This document shows positions 8,247 to 16,620 of a stretch of DNA of 64,000 bases, piece by piece. This DNA comes from Planctomycetia bacterium (GTDB lineage: Bacteria; Planctomycetota; Phycisphaerae; Phycisphaerales; SM1A02): NCBI GenBank assembly GCA_005790605.1, contig SXUI01000068.1, forward strand, positions 1 through 64,000, written 5' to 3'. Within the stretch, counting starts at the first letter, position 1, and the number at the start of each line of letters is the position of its first letter. A model generated the notes under the pieces. It saw only the letters and a program-made list of their open reading frames with translations. It did no database searches and was not told the origin of the DNA. The translations under genes and the position numbers were made by a program.

Positions 8247-10922
8247 TCAAACGCCGGACTTGAGCCGACGGAGTACGTCAAAGGCATCCATCGGGGTCAT
8301 GGAGTCTAGGCTGAGCGTTCGGAGTTGTTGCAGCACCGGGTGTTCAAGGAACCCCGTGAAGAGCGGCATCTGCGTTTCGTTCCGCTCGCGTTTGGGGAGC
8401 GCGATTGGCGTGCGATGCGTTGCAGCGTCCGGTGACGGAAGCACCGCGAGCGCTTCGAGAATTTCCTTCGCGCGCGCGATCGTTTCTGGCGGAAGACCTG
8501 CAAGTCGCGCAACATGAATGCCGTAACTGCGATCGGTGCGGCCGAGCAGAATGCGATGCAAGAACACGACCTCGTCATTCCACTCTCGCACCGCGACATG
8601 AAGATTGACGACGCGCGAATCTTCTTCCGCGAGTTGTGTGAGTTCGTGATAGTGCGTGGCGAAGAGCGTGAGTGATTGCCGTTGTGTGAGCGTCTCAGCA
8701 GTGGCCCACGCAAGGCTGAGTCCATCGAGCGTGCTTGTGCCGCGACCGATCTCGTCGAGAATGACAAGGCTTCGCTCCGTGGCATGGTGGAGAATGTTGG
8801 CTGTCTCAGTCATCTCCACCATGAATGTGGATTGACCGGTGTGCAGTTCATCGGCGCTTCCGATGCGAGTGAAGATTCGATCGAGAAGCCCGATCGTCGC
8901 GTCTTCAGCAGGAACGAAGGAGCCCACATGCGCGAGCAAGGCGATAAGCGCCGTCTGCCGGATGAAGGTGCTCTTGCCAGCCATATTGGGGCCCGTGATC
9001 AGTGCGAGCGTTCCAATCGAGCTCGACGCATGCGATCCGCCGAGCGACAGGTCATTGGGCACGAAGCGGGTGCCAAGCGATCGCTCAAGCACGGGGTGGC
9101 GACCGCCGGTGTAGTGGACGATCGGTTCAGCGACGATGGTTGGACGGGTCCACCTGTACTGCTGCGCCGTCGCGGCGAGTCCAAAGAGCGCGTCGATTTC
9201 CGCTGCGATTTCCCCGAAATGCAGGATGCTGCGAACAATCTCAAGGCCTTGGCCAACCAGTTGGGCGAGGAGTTCCTTCTCGCGTTCGAGCGCGCGACTC
9301 TCGGCACGCAGGACCTTCTCCTCAAACTCTTTGAGCTCGGGCGTGATGTAGCGCTCGGCGTTTCGGAGGGTTTGCCGTCGTGTGAAATGCGCGGGAGCTT
9401 TGGCGCTCGACGCGGCGGTGAGTTCGATGTAGTACCCAAAGACGCTGTTGAAGCCGACCTTCAGGTTGGCAATTCCAGATTCTTCAGCGAGCTTGGTTTG
9501 GTATCGCGCGAGCCACGCGCTCGCATCCCGTTGCAGCAGTCGCTGTTCGTCGAGGAGCGCGTCGACGCCGTCGCGAAACACGCCACCTGTGTGCGCTGCA
9601 AGTGGGGGCGCATCAACAAGCATGTGCCGGAGCGTCTCGCCATACGGCACCAGCACGGCTGCGAGTGCTGTCGCCGCGCTTGCGTATTGGTGCAGCGCAT
9701 CGTGGCTGCTGATGATGTCGCGAAGCGCATCCGCTTGGACGAGAGATCGAGCGAGTGAGGCGAGGTCGCGTGGCGTGACGCGAGCAAGTGCAACGCGACC
9801 GCCGATGCGCTGCACATCGGCGATGCAATCAAGCAGACTCGCTGTCGCGTCACGGAGTTGTTCGACTTCGATAAATGCAGCGACCGCCCGTTGGCGCGCA
9901 AGTATTTTGTCCTCCTGCGCGAGTGGGAAGCACAGCCAATCGCGGAGGAGTCGTTTGCCCATGGGCGTGCGAAGTCCGCCAAAGACGCTCAGGAGGCCGA
10001 GCGAGCTATCAAGCGATCGCATCGTTCGCTCAACCTCAAGCGCGCGCAGGCTTGAGGCATCGATTGCGAGCGCGCTGCTGAGCGATCGTCGCTTCGGTGG
10101 AGCGACGTGTGCTAAAGCTCGTGTATGCGGCGTGGAGGCGGGTTGCGTTTCAAGGACATATCGAAGGAGCGCACCCGCGGCGCTCAGCGCCGGATCTTCT
10201 GCGGTGAATCCAAATCCCTCAAGACTTCCAACGCAAAACTGCGCTTTGAGCGCGTCGATTGCATCCGTCTGTCGGAAGTACCAACCAGGTCGCGCCGTCA
10301 GTGGCGTCGGCGAACTCGCGTGCAGCGATGCAATGTGCGCAGGGAGGATCCCGTCTCGCGCTTCCGCAAAGAGAATCTCGGACGGTGCGAGCCGCGCCAA
10401 CTCGTCGCAGAGCGAGACGAGTGGCACATCAATGACTTCAAACGCGCCCGTCGAAAGTTCGATCGATGCGAGATGCGCGACGTCGGCCGCGCAATGCACG
10501 GCGACCGACTTGCACGCGCTTGATGGATCGAGCAGCGCATCGTCGATCAGTGTGCCTGGCGTAATGACTCGCGTGACCGCTCGTTCAAGGACTCCCTTTG
10601 CGTCCTTCGGATCTTGCGTCTGTTCAGCCACCGCGACGCGGTGCCCGAGGGCGACCATTTTCCGCAGATACGGTTCCGCTGACTGATACGGAACGCCAGC
10701 CATCGGAAGGCCCTTGGTCCGCTCCGTGAGGCTGATGCCAAGTGCCTTGTGCGCGACGAGCGCGTCTTCCGCGAACAACTCGTAAAAGTCGCCCATGCGG
10801 AAGAACAGCACGCACTCGGGATGCGCGGCTTTGAAGGCCGCGTACTGCTTCATGGCTGGCGACTGAAAGTGCTGCGCATACGCGGTCGCACTTGTGGAGG
10901 AGGTTTCGCCCGTCGCGGCCAT
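8247..10922 (-). CDS. mutS: DNA mismatch repair protein MutS
   Basis: 891 aa, normal for MutS1. The N-terminal mismatch-binding domain carries the Phe-x-Glu motif region (CVLFFRMGDFYELF). The ATPase domain has Walker A ITGPNMAGKST, DEIGRGTSTLDGLSLAWA (Walker B and signature) and FATHYHELTQL. It recognises base mismatches and recruits MutL; no mutL is in the window. The start ATG 10922 is supported by TAGACT 6 nt upstream. It is convergent with nothing; merR lies 108 bp downstream on the same strand with its own promoter. Confidence 0.98.
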   Translation of the reverse strand: MAATGETSSTSATAYAQHFQSPAMKQYAAFKAAHPECVLFFRMGDFYELFAEDALVAHKALGISLTERTKGLPMAGVPYQSAEPYLRKMVALGHRVAVAEQTQDPKDAKGVLERAVTRVITPGTLIDDALLDPSSACKSVAVHCAADVAHLASIELSTGAFEVIDVPLVSLCDELARLAPSEILFAEARDGILPAHIASLHASSPTPLTARPGWYFRQTDAIDALKAQFCVGSLEGFGFTAEDPALSAAGALLRYVLETQPASTPHTRALAHVAPPKRRSLSSALAIDASSLRALEVERTMRSLDSSLGLLSVFGGLRTPMGKRLLRDWLCFPLAQEDKILARQRAVAAFIEVEQLRDATASLLDCIADVQRIGGRVALARVTPRDLASLARSLVQADALRDIISSHDALHQYASAATALAAVLVPYGETLRHMLVDAPPLAAHTGGVFRDGVDALLDEQRLLQRDASAWLARYQTKLAEESGIANLKVGFNSVFGYYIELTAASSAKAPAHFTRRQTLRNAERYITPELKEFEEKVLRAESRALEREKELLAQLVGQGLEIVRSILHFGEIAAEIDALFGLAATAQQYRWTRPTIVAEPIVHYTGGRHPVLERSLGTRFVPNDLSLGGSHASSSIGTLALITGPNMAGKSTFIRQTALIALLAHVGSFVPAEDATIGLLDRIFTRIGSADELHTGQSTFMVEMTETANILHHATERSLVILDEIGRGTSTLDGLSLAWATAETLTQRQSLTLFATHYHELTQLAEEDSRVVNLHVAVREWNDEVVFLHRILLGRTDRSYGIHVARLAGLPPETIARAKEILEALAVLPSPDAATHRTPIALPKRERNETQMPLFTGFLEHPVLQQLRTLSLDSMTPMDAFDVLRRLKSGV

Positions 10923-10928
10923 GAACGG

Positions 10929-10934
10929 AGTCTA
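10929..10934 (-). promoter_or_regulatory. -10 box TAGACT, 6 nt before mutS ATG
   Basis: TAGACT-CCGTTC-ATG on the minus strand, with a weak -35 candidate TTCGCG 17 bp further upstream. Confidence 0.5.
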
Positions 10935-10987
10935 GTGTGGAACCTCTCCGCCGCGAAGTTCGCCGATCAGAGACCTTCGGGATGGCG

Positions 10988-11020
10988 TAAAAAAACTCCC
11001 CATCAAGATGGGGAGTTTTC
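10988..11020 (-). terminator. Intrinsic terminator of tRNA-Ala
   Basis: A 13-bp perfect stem AAAACTCCCCATC / GATGGGGAGTTTT with a 2-nt centre. On the minus strand it is followed by further T residues. It begins 6 nt after the tRNA 3' end. Confidence 0.85.
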
Positions 11021-11026
11021 AAGAAG

Positions 11027-11099
11027 TGGAGTGGATGAGAGTCGAACTCACAACCTCCTCGATGCGACCGAGGCGCTCTGCCAATTGAGCTACCACCCC
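11027..11099 (-). tRNA. tRNA-Ala (anticodon CGC)
   Basis: 73 nt, folds into a full cloverleaf: acceptor GGGGTGG/CCACTCC containing the G3-U70 wobble that identifies tRNA-Ala, D arm GCTC/GAGC with GG in the loop, anticodon stem CCTCG/CGAGG with loop GTCGCAT (anticodon CGC, reads GCG), and T arm GTGAG/CTCAT with TTCGACT. The 3' CCA is not encoded. A terminator follows directly. No promoter could be assigned with certainty. Confidence 0.95.
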
Positions 11100-11163
11100 A
11101 ACACTTCGGGGGGCGAACTATATCCGATGCCCCGAGTCGAGGCAACGGGATTTGCCTCTGCGA

Positions 11164-11169
11164 TATCCT
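11164..11169 (+). promoter_or_regulatory. -10 box TATCCT, 8 nt before ZIP gene ATG
   Basis: TATCCT-CCTGCCCC-ATG, located between the tRNA gene and the transporter start. Confidence 0.5.
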
Positions 11170-11177
11170 CCTGCCCC

Positions 11178-12221
11178 ATGCAATCAACCGCGCTCGATCA
11201 ACAATCTCCTGTGCTCGGCATCTTCGTCGGCCTCATCTGTCTTGCGTCCGTGGCCGGCGGCGCGTTGGCGACAGCGCTGAAACTCGGGCACCGCCGATTG
11301 CAGCTGGCGTTGAGTGTGGTCGCGGGCGTGATGTTGGGGGTCGGGTTCCTCCATCTCCTTCCGCACGCCGTGATGCTCGCGCTTGAGCCCGCGATGGACG
11401 GCGCCGCCGCGGGGGGGCACGATTCGCACGGTTCGATGCATGCGAGTCTTGATGGCGTGATGCTGGCGATGCTTGCTGGCTTCGCGATCATGTTCTTGCT
11501 CGAACGACTCTTTCATTATCACCAGCACGAGCCGCTTGAAGCGGCGCATGAACATGATGCGTGCTGCGATGGTCACCACCATCCGCCGCTCACAGGCCAT
11601 GGGAAGTCGCGATCTGAGCGTGGGACGCCAGCGCACGCTCATCATGGCGTCCGCCAAACTTCTTGGATCGGCGCGGCTGTCGGCATGTCCCTTCACAGTT
11701 TTCTCGAGGGCGTTGCGCTCTCGGCGGCGGTGATGGCTGATCTCGCCGCGGGCGGCACTGGTGCGATCGCTGGACTTGGGACTTTTCTCGTCATTCTGCT
11801 GCACAAGCCGTTCGACTCGATGACCGTCATCACGCTTGCGCGCGCGAGTGGTCGTTCGACTGCGCAAGCGCACCTCATCAACATCGGGTTCGCACTCGTC
11901 GTTCCAATCGGGTCGCTTGTCTTCATGCTCGGTGCGCAGGGGCATGAATCAACATTGCTTCCTTACGCGTTGGCGTTTGCGGCGGGGACCTTCGTATGCA
12001 TCGCTTCGAGCGACTTACTTCCAGAATTGCAGTTCCATAGGCATGACCGCGTGGCGCTGAGTTTGGCGCTCTTGTTTGGCCTTGCCATCTCGATTGCCGC
12101 AGCTCGAATCGAGTCGCACTTTGCGCAGCATGTGCACGACGCCGCGACCGACGCAACAGGAGCAGATCACGAGGGGCATGATCACAAGGGTCATGATCAC
12201 GAGGGTCACTCCCATGATTGA
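11178..12221 (+). CDS. ZIP-family divalent metal transporter
   Basis: 347 aa, about eight predicted membrane segments. The cytoplasmic His-rich loop (LFHYHQHEPLEAAHEHD, GHHHPPLTGHG) and the transport motif GMSLHSFLEGVALS together with LLHKPFDSM place it in the ZIP family. The C-terminus is a repeat of HxGHDHEGH units encoded by a nearly tandem GGTCATGATCACGAG repeat. It likely imports zinc or another divalent cation across the inner membrane. The ATG at 11178 is 8 nt after TATCCT. A small gene follows 18 bp downstream and may be cotranscribed. No metal-dependent regulator is next to it. Confidence 0.92.
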   Translation: MQSTALDQQSPVLGIFVGLICLASVAGGALATALKLGHRRLQLALSVVAGVMLGVGFLHLLPHAVMLALEPAMDGAAAGGHDSHGSMHASLDGVMLAMLAGFAIMFLLERLFHYHQHEPLEAAHEHDACCDGHHHPPLTGHGKSRSERGTPAHAHHGVRQTSWIGAAVGMSLHSFLEGVALSAAVMADLAAGGTGAIAGLGTFLVILLHKPFDSMTVITLARASGRSTAQAHLINIGFALVVPIGSLVFMLGAQGHESTLLPYALAFAAGTFVCIASSDLLPELQFHRHDRVALSLALLFGLAISIAAARIESHFAQHVHDAATDATGADHEGHDHKGHDHEGHSHD

Positions 12222-12239
12222 AGCAGACCAGAGGGATTC

Positions 12240-12419
12240 ATGAAGATCAAAGTGGAAAGCGTGCTCGCGGAGTTGAATCGTCAGCGGAGTGACCTCGACA
12301 AGGATCTGACCGATCCTGAGTACTTCGCATTGCACCACGCGTTTTGTTTCATCTCCTACAAGATGGGCGAGTTTCAGAAGTATCTCGACGAGGTCGTGAA
12401 ACCCGGCGAACATCCTTGA
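12240..12419 (+). CDS. Small hypothetical protein (59 aa)
   Basis: ATG 12240 to TGA 12419. The protein starts MKIKVESVLAEL and is charged, with predicted helices (SVLAELNRQRSDLDKDL; FISYKMGEFQKYLDEV). GAGGG lies just upstream as a Shine-Dalgarno. It follows the ZIP gene by 18 bp on the same strand, so cotranscription is likely. Codon use resembles its neighbours. No family is recognised. Confidence 0.7.
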   Translation: MKIKVESVLAELNRQRSDLDKDLTDPEYFALHHAFCFISYKMGEFQKYLDEVVKPGEHP

Positions 12420-12454
12420 GGTGCTGCGCGCGTCAGGGAGCGTGAGCCTGCGTT

Positions 12455-13726
12455 TCAGCGCGTTGCGATGGCGACGAGGTCGTCATAGTCGCCCTTGATC
12501 GCGCCACTCTCGCGCACCGTGAATCCACATGCTCCAAGTTGCCGCAAGAGTTCATCCATGCGGTACTCCTCGAGGTGATGCACTGGATCGGGAGAACTGC
12601 CGAAACGCCAAGAAGGGGTGACGACGAGGAGCACGCCTCCGGGTTGGAGGACTCGTCGGATCTCACGCAGAGCACGAACTGGGTTTCCAAGATGCTCGAT
12701 GACATCCGCGAGGAGGGCTGCGGAGAAGGATGCGTCTGGATAGTCGAGTGCCTCTGCGTTGCCGAGTTTCACGGACGCGCGAGCTTGGCGGTTCTGCAAT
12801 TCGGCGTTCGCCGCGGCGATACCACTCGCTTCGCGTTCGATGCCTTGCACAGAGTGCTTGGACTGTGAGAGCAGCCACGAGAACAGTCCATCCCCCGCAC
12901 CAACATCAAGAATCGGTCCGTCGAGCGTGCCCTTTGCGAGGGTCGTGAGCAGGAGTTGCGCGATCGAGTCCGCGCGCTGTCGAAACGGGGCGTGCGAGGC
13001 GTAACTGGTCCAGTGATAGGCGCCGCGCTCGGCGTACTTTGAAAAATCACCCGGTCGCCCCCAGAGTTGTGCATTCCATCGCGTCCACGCAAACTCGATT
13101 TCTTGAAGCGGCGCGAGATCCGCGGCGAGTGGATCGATGTTGAATTCGCGTGAGAAAGCGTTGCGCGCCTCAGGCGTGATGGAGAGTTCTGGATCTTGCT
13201 GTTCAAGCAAAAGATCAGGAAGGGTCACGACACGCACGCTCGCGCCGAGGGACCGGCGGATACCCAGCGTGAGCGCTGCCATCGTGAGATCGCCAAAGTC
13301 GCCTGCGAGCAGCGTGCGACCCTGTGTGACATCAAACGCTCCACGCCGAATAGCGACTGCGCCATCCGCGATGCAATCGCACTCACAACCGAATCGCGCG
13401 GCTGCTGCTGGGGCGCCACGGAGGCGAAAGTGGAGTCCCTTCGGATGGAGGAGAAAGTCGCCCGCCGAGAGAACCGCGCCGTTTCGAAGTCGGCATCCTC
13501 CAACGGCAGCAACGGCACCCGGTTGGCGCGCGAGCGCGTTGGCGAGCTCTGCAACATCTGACGCGCTCACCCATGGTTTATGGACGACGACGCACGCTCG
13601 GTCACTCACGACCCGAAGGTCGCCAACGGATTCCTGAGTTTTCGAGCCTTCTGGCATGGTGGACAAGATCGGCTTCAGACGAGGAGGCGCATGAAGCATG
13701 AGGGGAGCGCTGATATCCTGCGGCAT
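12455..13726 (-). CDS. SAM-dependent methyltransferase with N-terminal glycosyltransferase-like region
   Basis: 423 aa from ATG 13726, which has TATTGT 7 nt upstream; a more upstream ATG at 13780 would overlap ileS. Residues about 30-190 resemble part of a family-2 glycosyltransferase (AVAAVGGCRLRNGAVLSAG, GAVAIRRGAFDVTQG) but lack a clear DxD. Residues about 270-423 are a class I methyltransferase: motif I ILDVGAGDGLFSWLL, AEALDYPDASFSAALLADVIEHL, RRVLQPGGVLLVVTPSWRFG. The acceptor is unknown. It is divergent from ileS. Confidence 0.8.
   Translation of the reverse strand: MPQDISAPLMLHAPPRLKPILSTMPEGSKTQESVGDLRVVSDRACVVVHKPWVSASDVAELANALARQPGAVAAVGGCRLRNGAVLSAGDFLLHPKGLHFRLRGAPAAAARFGCECDCIADGAVAIRRGAFDVTQGRTLLAGDFGDLTMAALTLGIRRSLGASVRVVTLPDLLLEQQDPELSITPEARNAFSREFNIDPLAADLAPLQEIEFAWTRWNAQLWGRPGDFSKYAERGAYHWTSYASHAPFRQRADSIAQLLLTTLAKGTLDGPILDVGAGDGLFSWLLSQSKHSVQGIEREASGIAAANAELQNRQARASVKLGNAEALDYPDASFSAALLADVIEHLGNPVRALREIRRVLQPGGVLLVVTPSWRFGSSPDPVHHLEEYRMDELLRQLGACGFTVRESGAIKGDYDDLVAIATR
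13714..13719 (+). promoter_or_regulatory. Putative -10 (TATCCT) of ileS
   Basis: TATCCT lies about 60 nt upstream of the ileS ATG and inside the start region of the divergent methyltransferase, so the two transcription units would overlap at their 5' ends. Confidence 0.3.
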
Positions 13727-13733
13727 TCGAGCG

Positions 13734-13739
13734 ACAATA
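13734..13739 (-). promoter_or_regulatory. -10 box TATTGT, 7 nt before ATG 13726
   Basis: TATTGT-CGCTCGA-ATG on the minus strand; it decides the methyltransferase start among several in-frame ATGs. Confidence 0.45.
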
Positions 13740-13778
13740 CGACCGCAGTGACCTTTCTTTCCTCTCTTCGCGCATGCC

Positions 13779-16604
13779 ATGACCGACGCAAGCAGTACTC
13801 GTAGTTACAAGGAAACCGTTCGCCTTCCGAAGACGACCTTCGCGATGAAGGCCAACTTGGTGCAGAACGAACCAGCTTCCATGAAGCGCTGGGATGCCAT
13901 GGACCTGCAGTCGCAACTGCTTGCCCTTCGGCGCGCTGCGGAGCCTTTCGTCTTTCACGATGGGCCTCCGTATGCCAATGGGAACATCCATGCGGGGCAC
14001 ATGCTGAACAAAGTCTTGAAGGACTTTGTCGTGCGCGCGGCGCTCATGGAAGGTCACCGAGTGCACTATGTCCCTGGATGGGATACGCATGGGCTTCCCA
14101 TTGAGCACAAGGTGATGACGGAACTCCATGAGAAGGGGAAGGCCGCCAAGATTGATGGTCTCGAACCCGATGCGCGGCGCATGGCGATCCGCCGCGAGTG
14201 TGCCGCGAGTGCGAAGAAGTTCATCGACCTCCAGACGACGCAAATGAGGCGGCTCTTGACACTCGCCGACTACGCGCATCCGTACTTCACGATGATGCCG
14301 GAGTTTGAATCGAAGGTGCTCGAAGTCTTCGCGCTCTTGCTTGAACAGGATGTCGTGTATCGCGCGCTCAAACCAGTGCACTGGTCCATCGCGAACAAGA
14401 CGGCGCTCGCAGAGGCTGAACTTGAGTACGAAGATAGGGTTGATCTCTCGGTTTATGTTGACTTCGAAGCAAGTGATCGCGCGAAGCTTGAGGCGGTGTT
14501 TGGCTGCGAGATCGATGTCACTCCGTCCTTCATGATTTGGACAACGACGCCATGGACACTTCCGGCGAATCTGGCGATCGCCGTGCATCCGCGCAATCGT
14601 TACGCGCTTGTCACGATGGACGGCTCAACTTCGATTTTGGCCAGTGAACTCGTCGATCGCGTCGCGCAGAAGGCGGGCGTGGAGAGTGTGGTTCGTCTCG
14701 CTGAAGTTGATGGTGAGCAGTTGCTCGGCCTCGCGTATCGACATCCGTTCTGTGATCGCGAGGGGCGAATCGTTGCGGCCGACTATGTCACGCTCGACGA
14801 TGGAACGGGACTTGTGCACACCGCGCCCGGTCATGGCGCCGACGATTACCGCACTGGATTGAAGGAAGGGCTCGCGGCGTACTGCCCGGTTCGCGAGGAT
14901 GGGACCTACGACGACACGGTTCCGGCATGGCTTGTCGGAAAGTTGATTTGGGACGCGAACGCGGAAGTGGTCGAGCATCTTCGCGAGAGCGGTCATCTTT
15001 TCTTCGATCACAAGTTCACACACTCGTACCCGCATGATTGGCGATCGAAGACACCAGTCATTTTCCGTTCTACGGAGCAGTGGTTCATTTCTGTCGATCG
15101 ACCGACGAAGCGCGACAAGAAGAGTCTGCGCACGATGGCAGTCGAAGCGGTCGACCAGCACATTGCATTCGTGCCCGACTGGGGACGCAACCGCATGCGC
15201 GGCATGCTTGAATCCCGACCAGATTGGTGTCTCTCGCGGCAGCGTGCGTGGGGATTACCCATTCCGGCATTCCGGAGACCCGACGGCAGCATTTTCCTCA
15301 CCGCGGCAAGTGTGCGTGCGATCGCTGCGCGTGTCGCGGAAAAGGGGAGTGACTGCTGGTTCATGGAGACACCAGCGGAATTGCTTTCGAAGTACGACGC
15401 GGCGAACGACCCGGACGCTCCCCAGGACCTCGATGTCTCGACCATCACCAAGCTTTACGACATTTTCGATGTCTGGTTTGAGGCCGGGAGTTCATGGAAT
15501 GCTGTGCTGCGCGCGCGTGGCCTCGGATACCCAAGTGAGGCGTATCTGGAAGGTTCGGATCAGCACCGCGGGTGGTTCCAGCTCTCACTGCTGCCCGCGC
15601 TTGGAGCGACCGGCGTTGCGCCGTTCAAGCGCCTCGTGACGCATGGCTTCATCGTCGACCGCGATGGAAAAAAGATGTCGAAGTCGCTTGGGAACACGAT
15701 CGAAGTCGAAGCCGTGATGAAGGATCATGGCGCGGATGTCGCACGATGGTGGACGAGCTCCATCGACTACGAGAACGACATTCGTATGGACATGGAGTAT
15801 TTCAGTGTCGCAGGCGAGTCCTATCGCAAGGTTCGCAACACGCTTCGGTATCTGCTCTCAAACCTTGAGGACTTTGACCCAGCGGCTCACATGATTTCGC
15901 CGAGCGCACATCGCCCTGATTCACTTGAGGCGTGGATGCTCGGAGAGCTCGCTGCGCTGCAGAGTGGCGTTCGAGCGTCATACAAGGCGTTCCAATTCCG
16001 CGACGGCACGCGGGCGATCTTTGACTTCTGCAATGACACGCTGAGTGCTGGGTATTGCGTTGCCACGAAAGACCGTTTGTACTGCGATGCGCTCGATGCT
16101 CCGCGACGCCGAGCAGCGCAGAGTGCGATGTACACCGCAACGGCGACGCTCTGTCGATTGCTTGCGCCGATTCTCCCACACACTGCGGATGAAGCGTGGC
16201 GCGTTCTTCTTCGCGACGACACGGCGTGCATCATGCGCGAGCAGTACGCTGCACTTTCCGTGATCGCGGATGCGGGATGGAAGGCAGTCTTCGCGCTCGA
16301 GGAGCGGGTTGGCAAAGCGCTTGAAGAGGCAAAGGCTTCTGGCATCGACAACAAACTCGACGCAGGTCTCGTGCTCCCTGACGAGCTCGGAGTGCTGCGC
16401 CCATTTCTTGCGGATCTCGCCGATGTCTTTGGCGTGAGTCGCGTGCGATTGACGACCGATGTGGCCTCAACAGCGGTGCGAGTGGAAGACCTCCGCGATC
16501 AGCCGCGATGCGAACGAAGTTGGCGCCGAGACGCGAGCGTTCGACTCCGAAGCGACGGAGGCATGCTCAGCGATCGAGACGCGCTCGCGGTCGGTCTTGT
16601 GTAG
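13779..16604 (+). CDS. ileS: Isoleucyl-tRNA synthetase
   Basis: 941 aa, class Ia synthetase charging tRNA-Ile. The HIGH motif is seen in PYANGNIHAGHMLNK and KMSKS in DGKKMSKSLGN; the CP1 editing domain has TTPWTLPANLAIAV, and WCLSRQRAWGLPIP is typical. The anticodon-binding C-terminal part is present. The terminal zinc finger of this family, normally two CxxC pairs around a KCeRCW motif, has decayed: it reads PRCERSWRRDASVRLRSDG with one cysteine and no second pair. The start MTDASSTRSYKETVRLPKT matches family N-termini. It is convergent with the beta-helix gene. Confidence 0.97.
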   Translation: MTDASSTRSYKETVRLPKTTFAMKANLVQNEPASMKRWDAMDLQSQLLALRRAAEPFVFHDGPPYANGNIHAGHMLNKVLKDFVVRAALMEGHRVHYVPGWDTHGLPIEHKVMTELHEKGKAAKIDGLEPDARRMAIRRECAASAKKFIDLQTTQMRRLLTLADYAHPYFTMMPEFESKVLEVFALLLEQDVVYRALKPVHWSIANKTALAEAELEYEDRVDLSVYVDFEASDRAKLEAVFGCEIDVTPSFMIWTTTPWTLPANLAIAVHPRNRYALVTMDGSTSILASELVDRVAQKAGVESVVRLAEVDGEQLLGLAYRHPFCDREGRIVAADYVTLDDGTGLVHTAPGHGADDYRTGLKEGLAAYCPVREDGTYDDTVPAWLVGKLIWDANAEVVEHLRESGHLFFDHKFTHSYPHDWRSKTPVIFRSTEQWFISVDRPTKRDKKSLRTMAVEAVDQHIAFVPDWGRNRMRGMLESRPDWCLSRQRAWGLPIPAFRRPDGSIFLTAASVRAIAARVAEKGSDCWFMETPAELLSKYDAANDPDAPQDLDVSTITKLYDIFDVWFEAGSSWNAVLRARGLGYPSEAYLEGSDQHRGWFQLSLLPALGATGVAPFKRLVTHGFIVDRDGKKMSKSLGNTIEVEAVMKDHGADVARWWTSSIDYENDIRMDMEYFSVAGESYRKVRNTLRYLLSNLEDFDPAAHMISPSAHRPDSLEAWMLGELAALQSGVRASYKAFQFRDGTRAIFDFCNDTLSAGYCVATKDRLYCDALDAPRRRAAQSAMYTATATLCRLLAPILPHTADEAWRVLLRDDTACIMREQYAALSVIADAGWKAVFALEERVGKALEEAKASGIDNKLDAGLVLPDELGVLRPFLADLADVFGVSRVRLTTDVASTAVRVEDLRDQPRCERSWRRDASVRLRSDGGMLSDRDALAVGLV

Positions 16605-16620
16605 TACTCTGACGCGCGAT

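Noticed and set aside
10749-11177. Upstream extension of the ZIP gene
   Set aside because: It would read through mutS, the terminator and the tRNA; a signal-like start at 11178 next to TATCCT is better.
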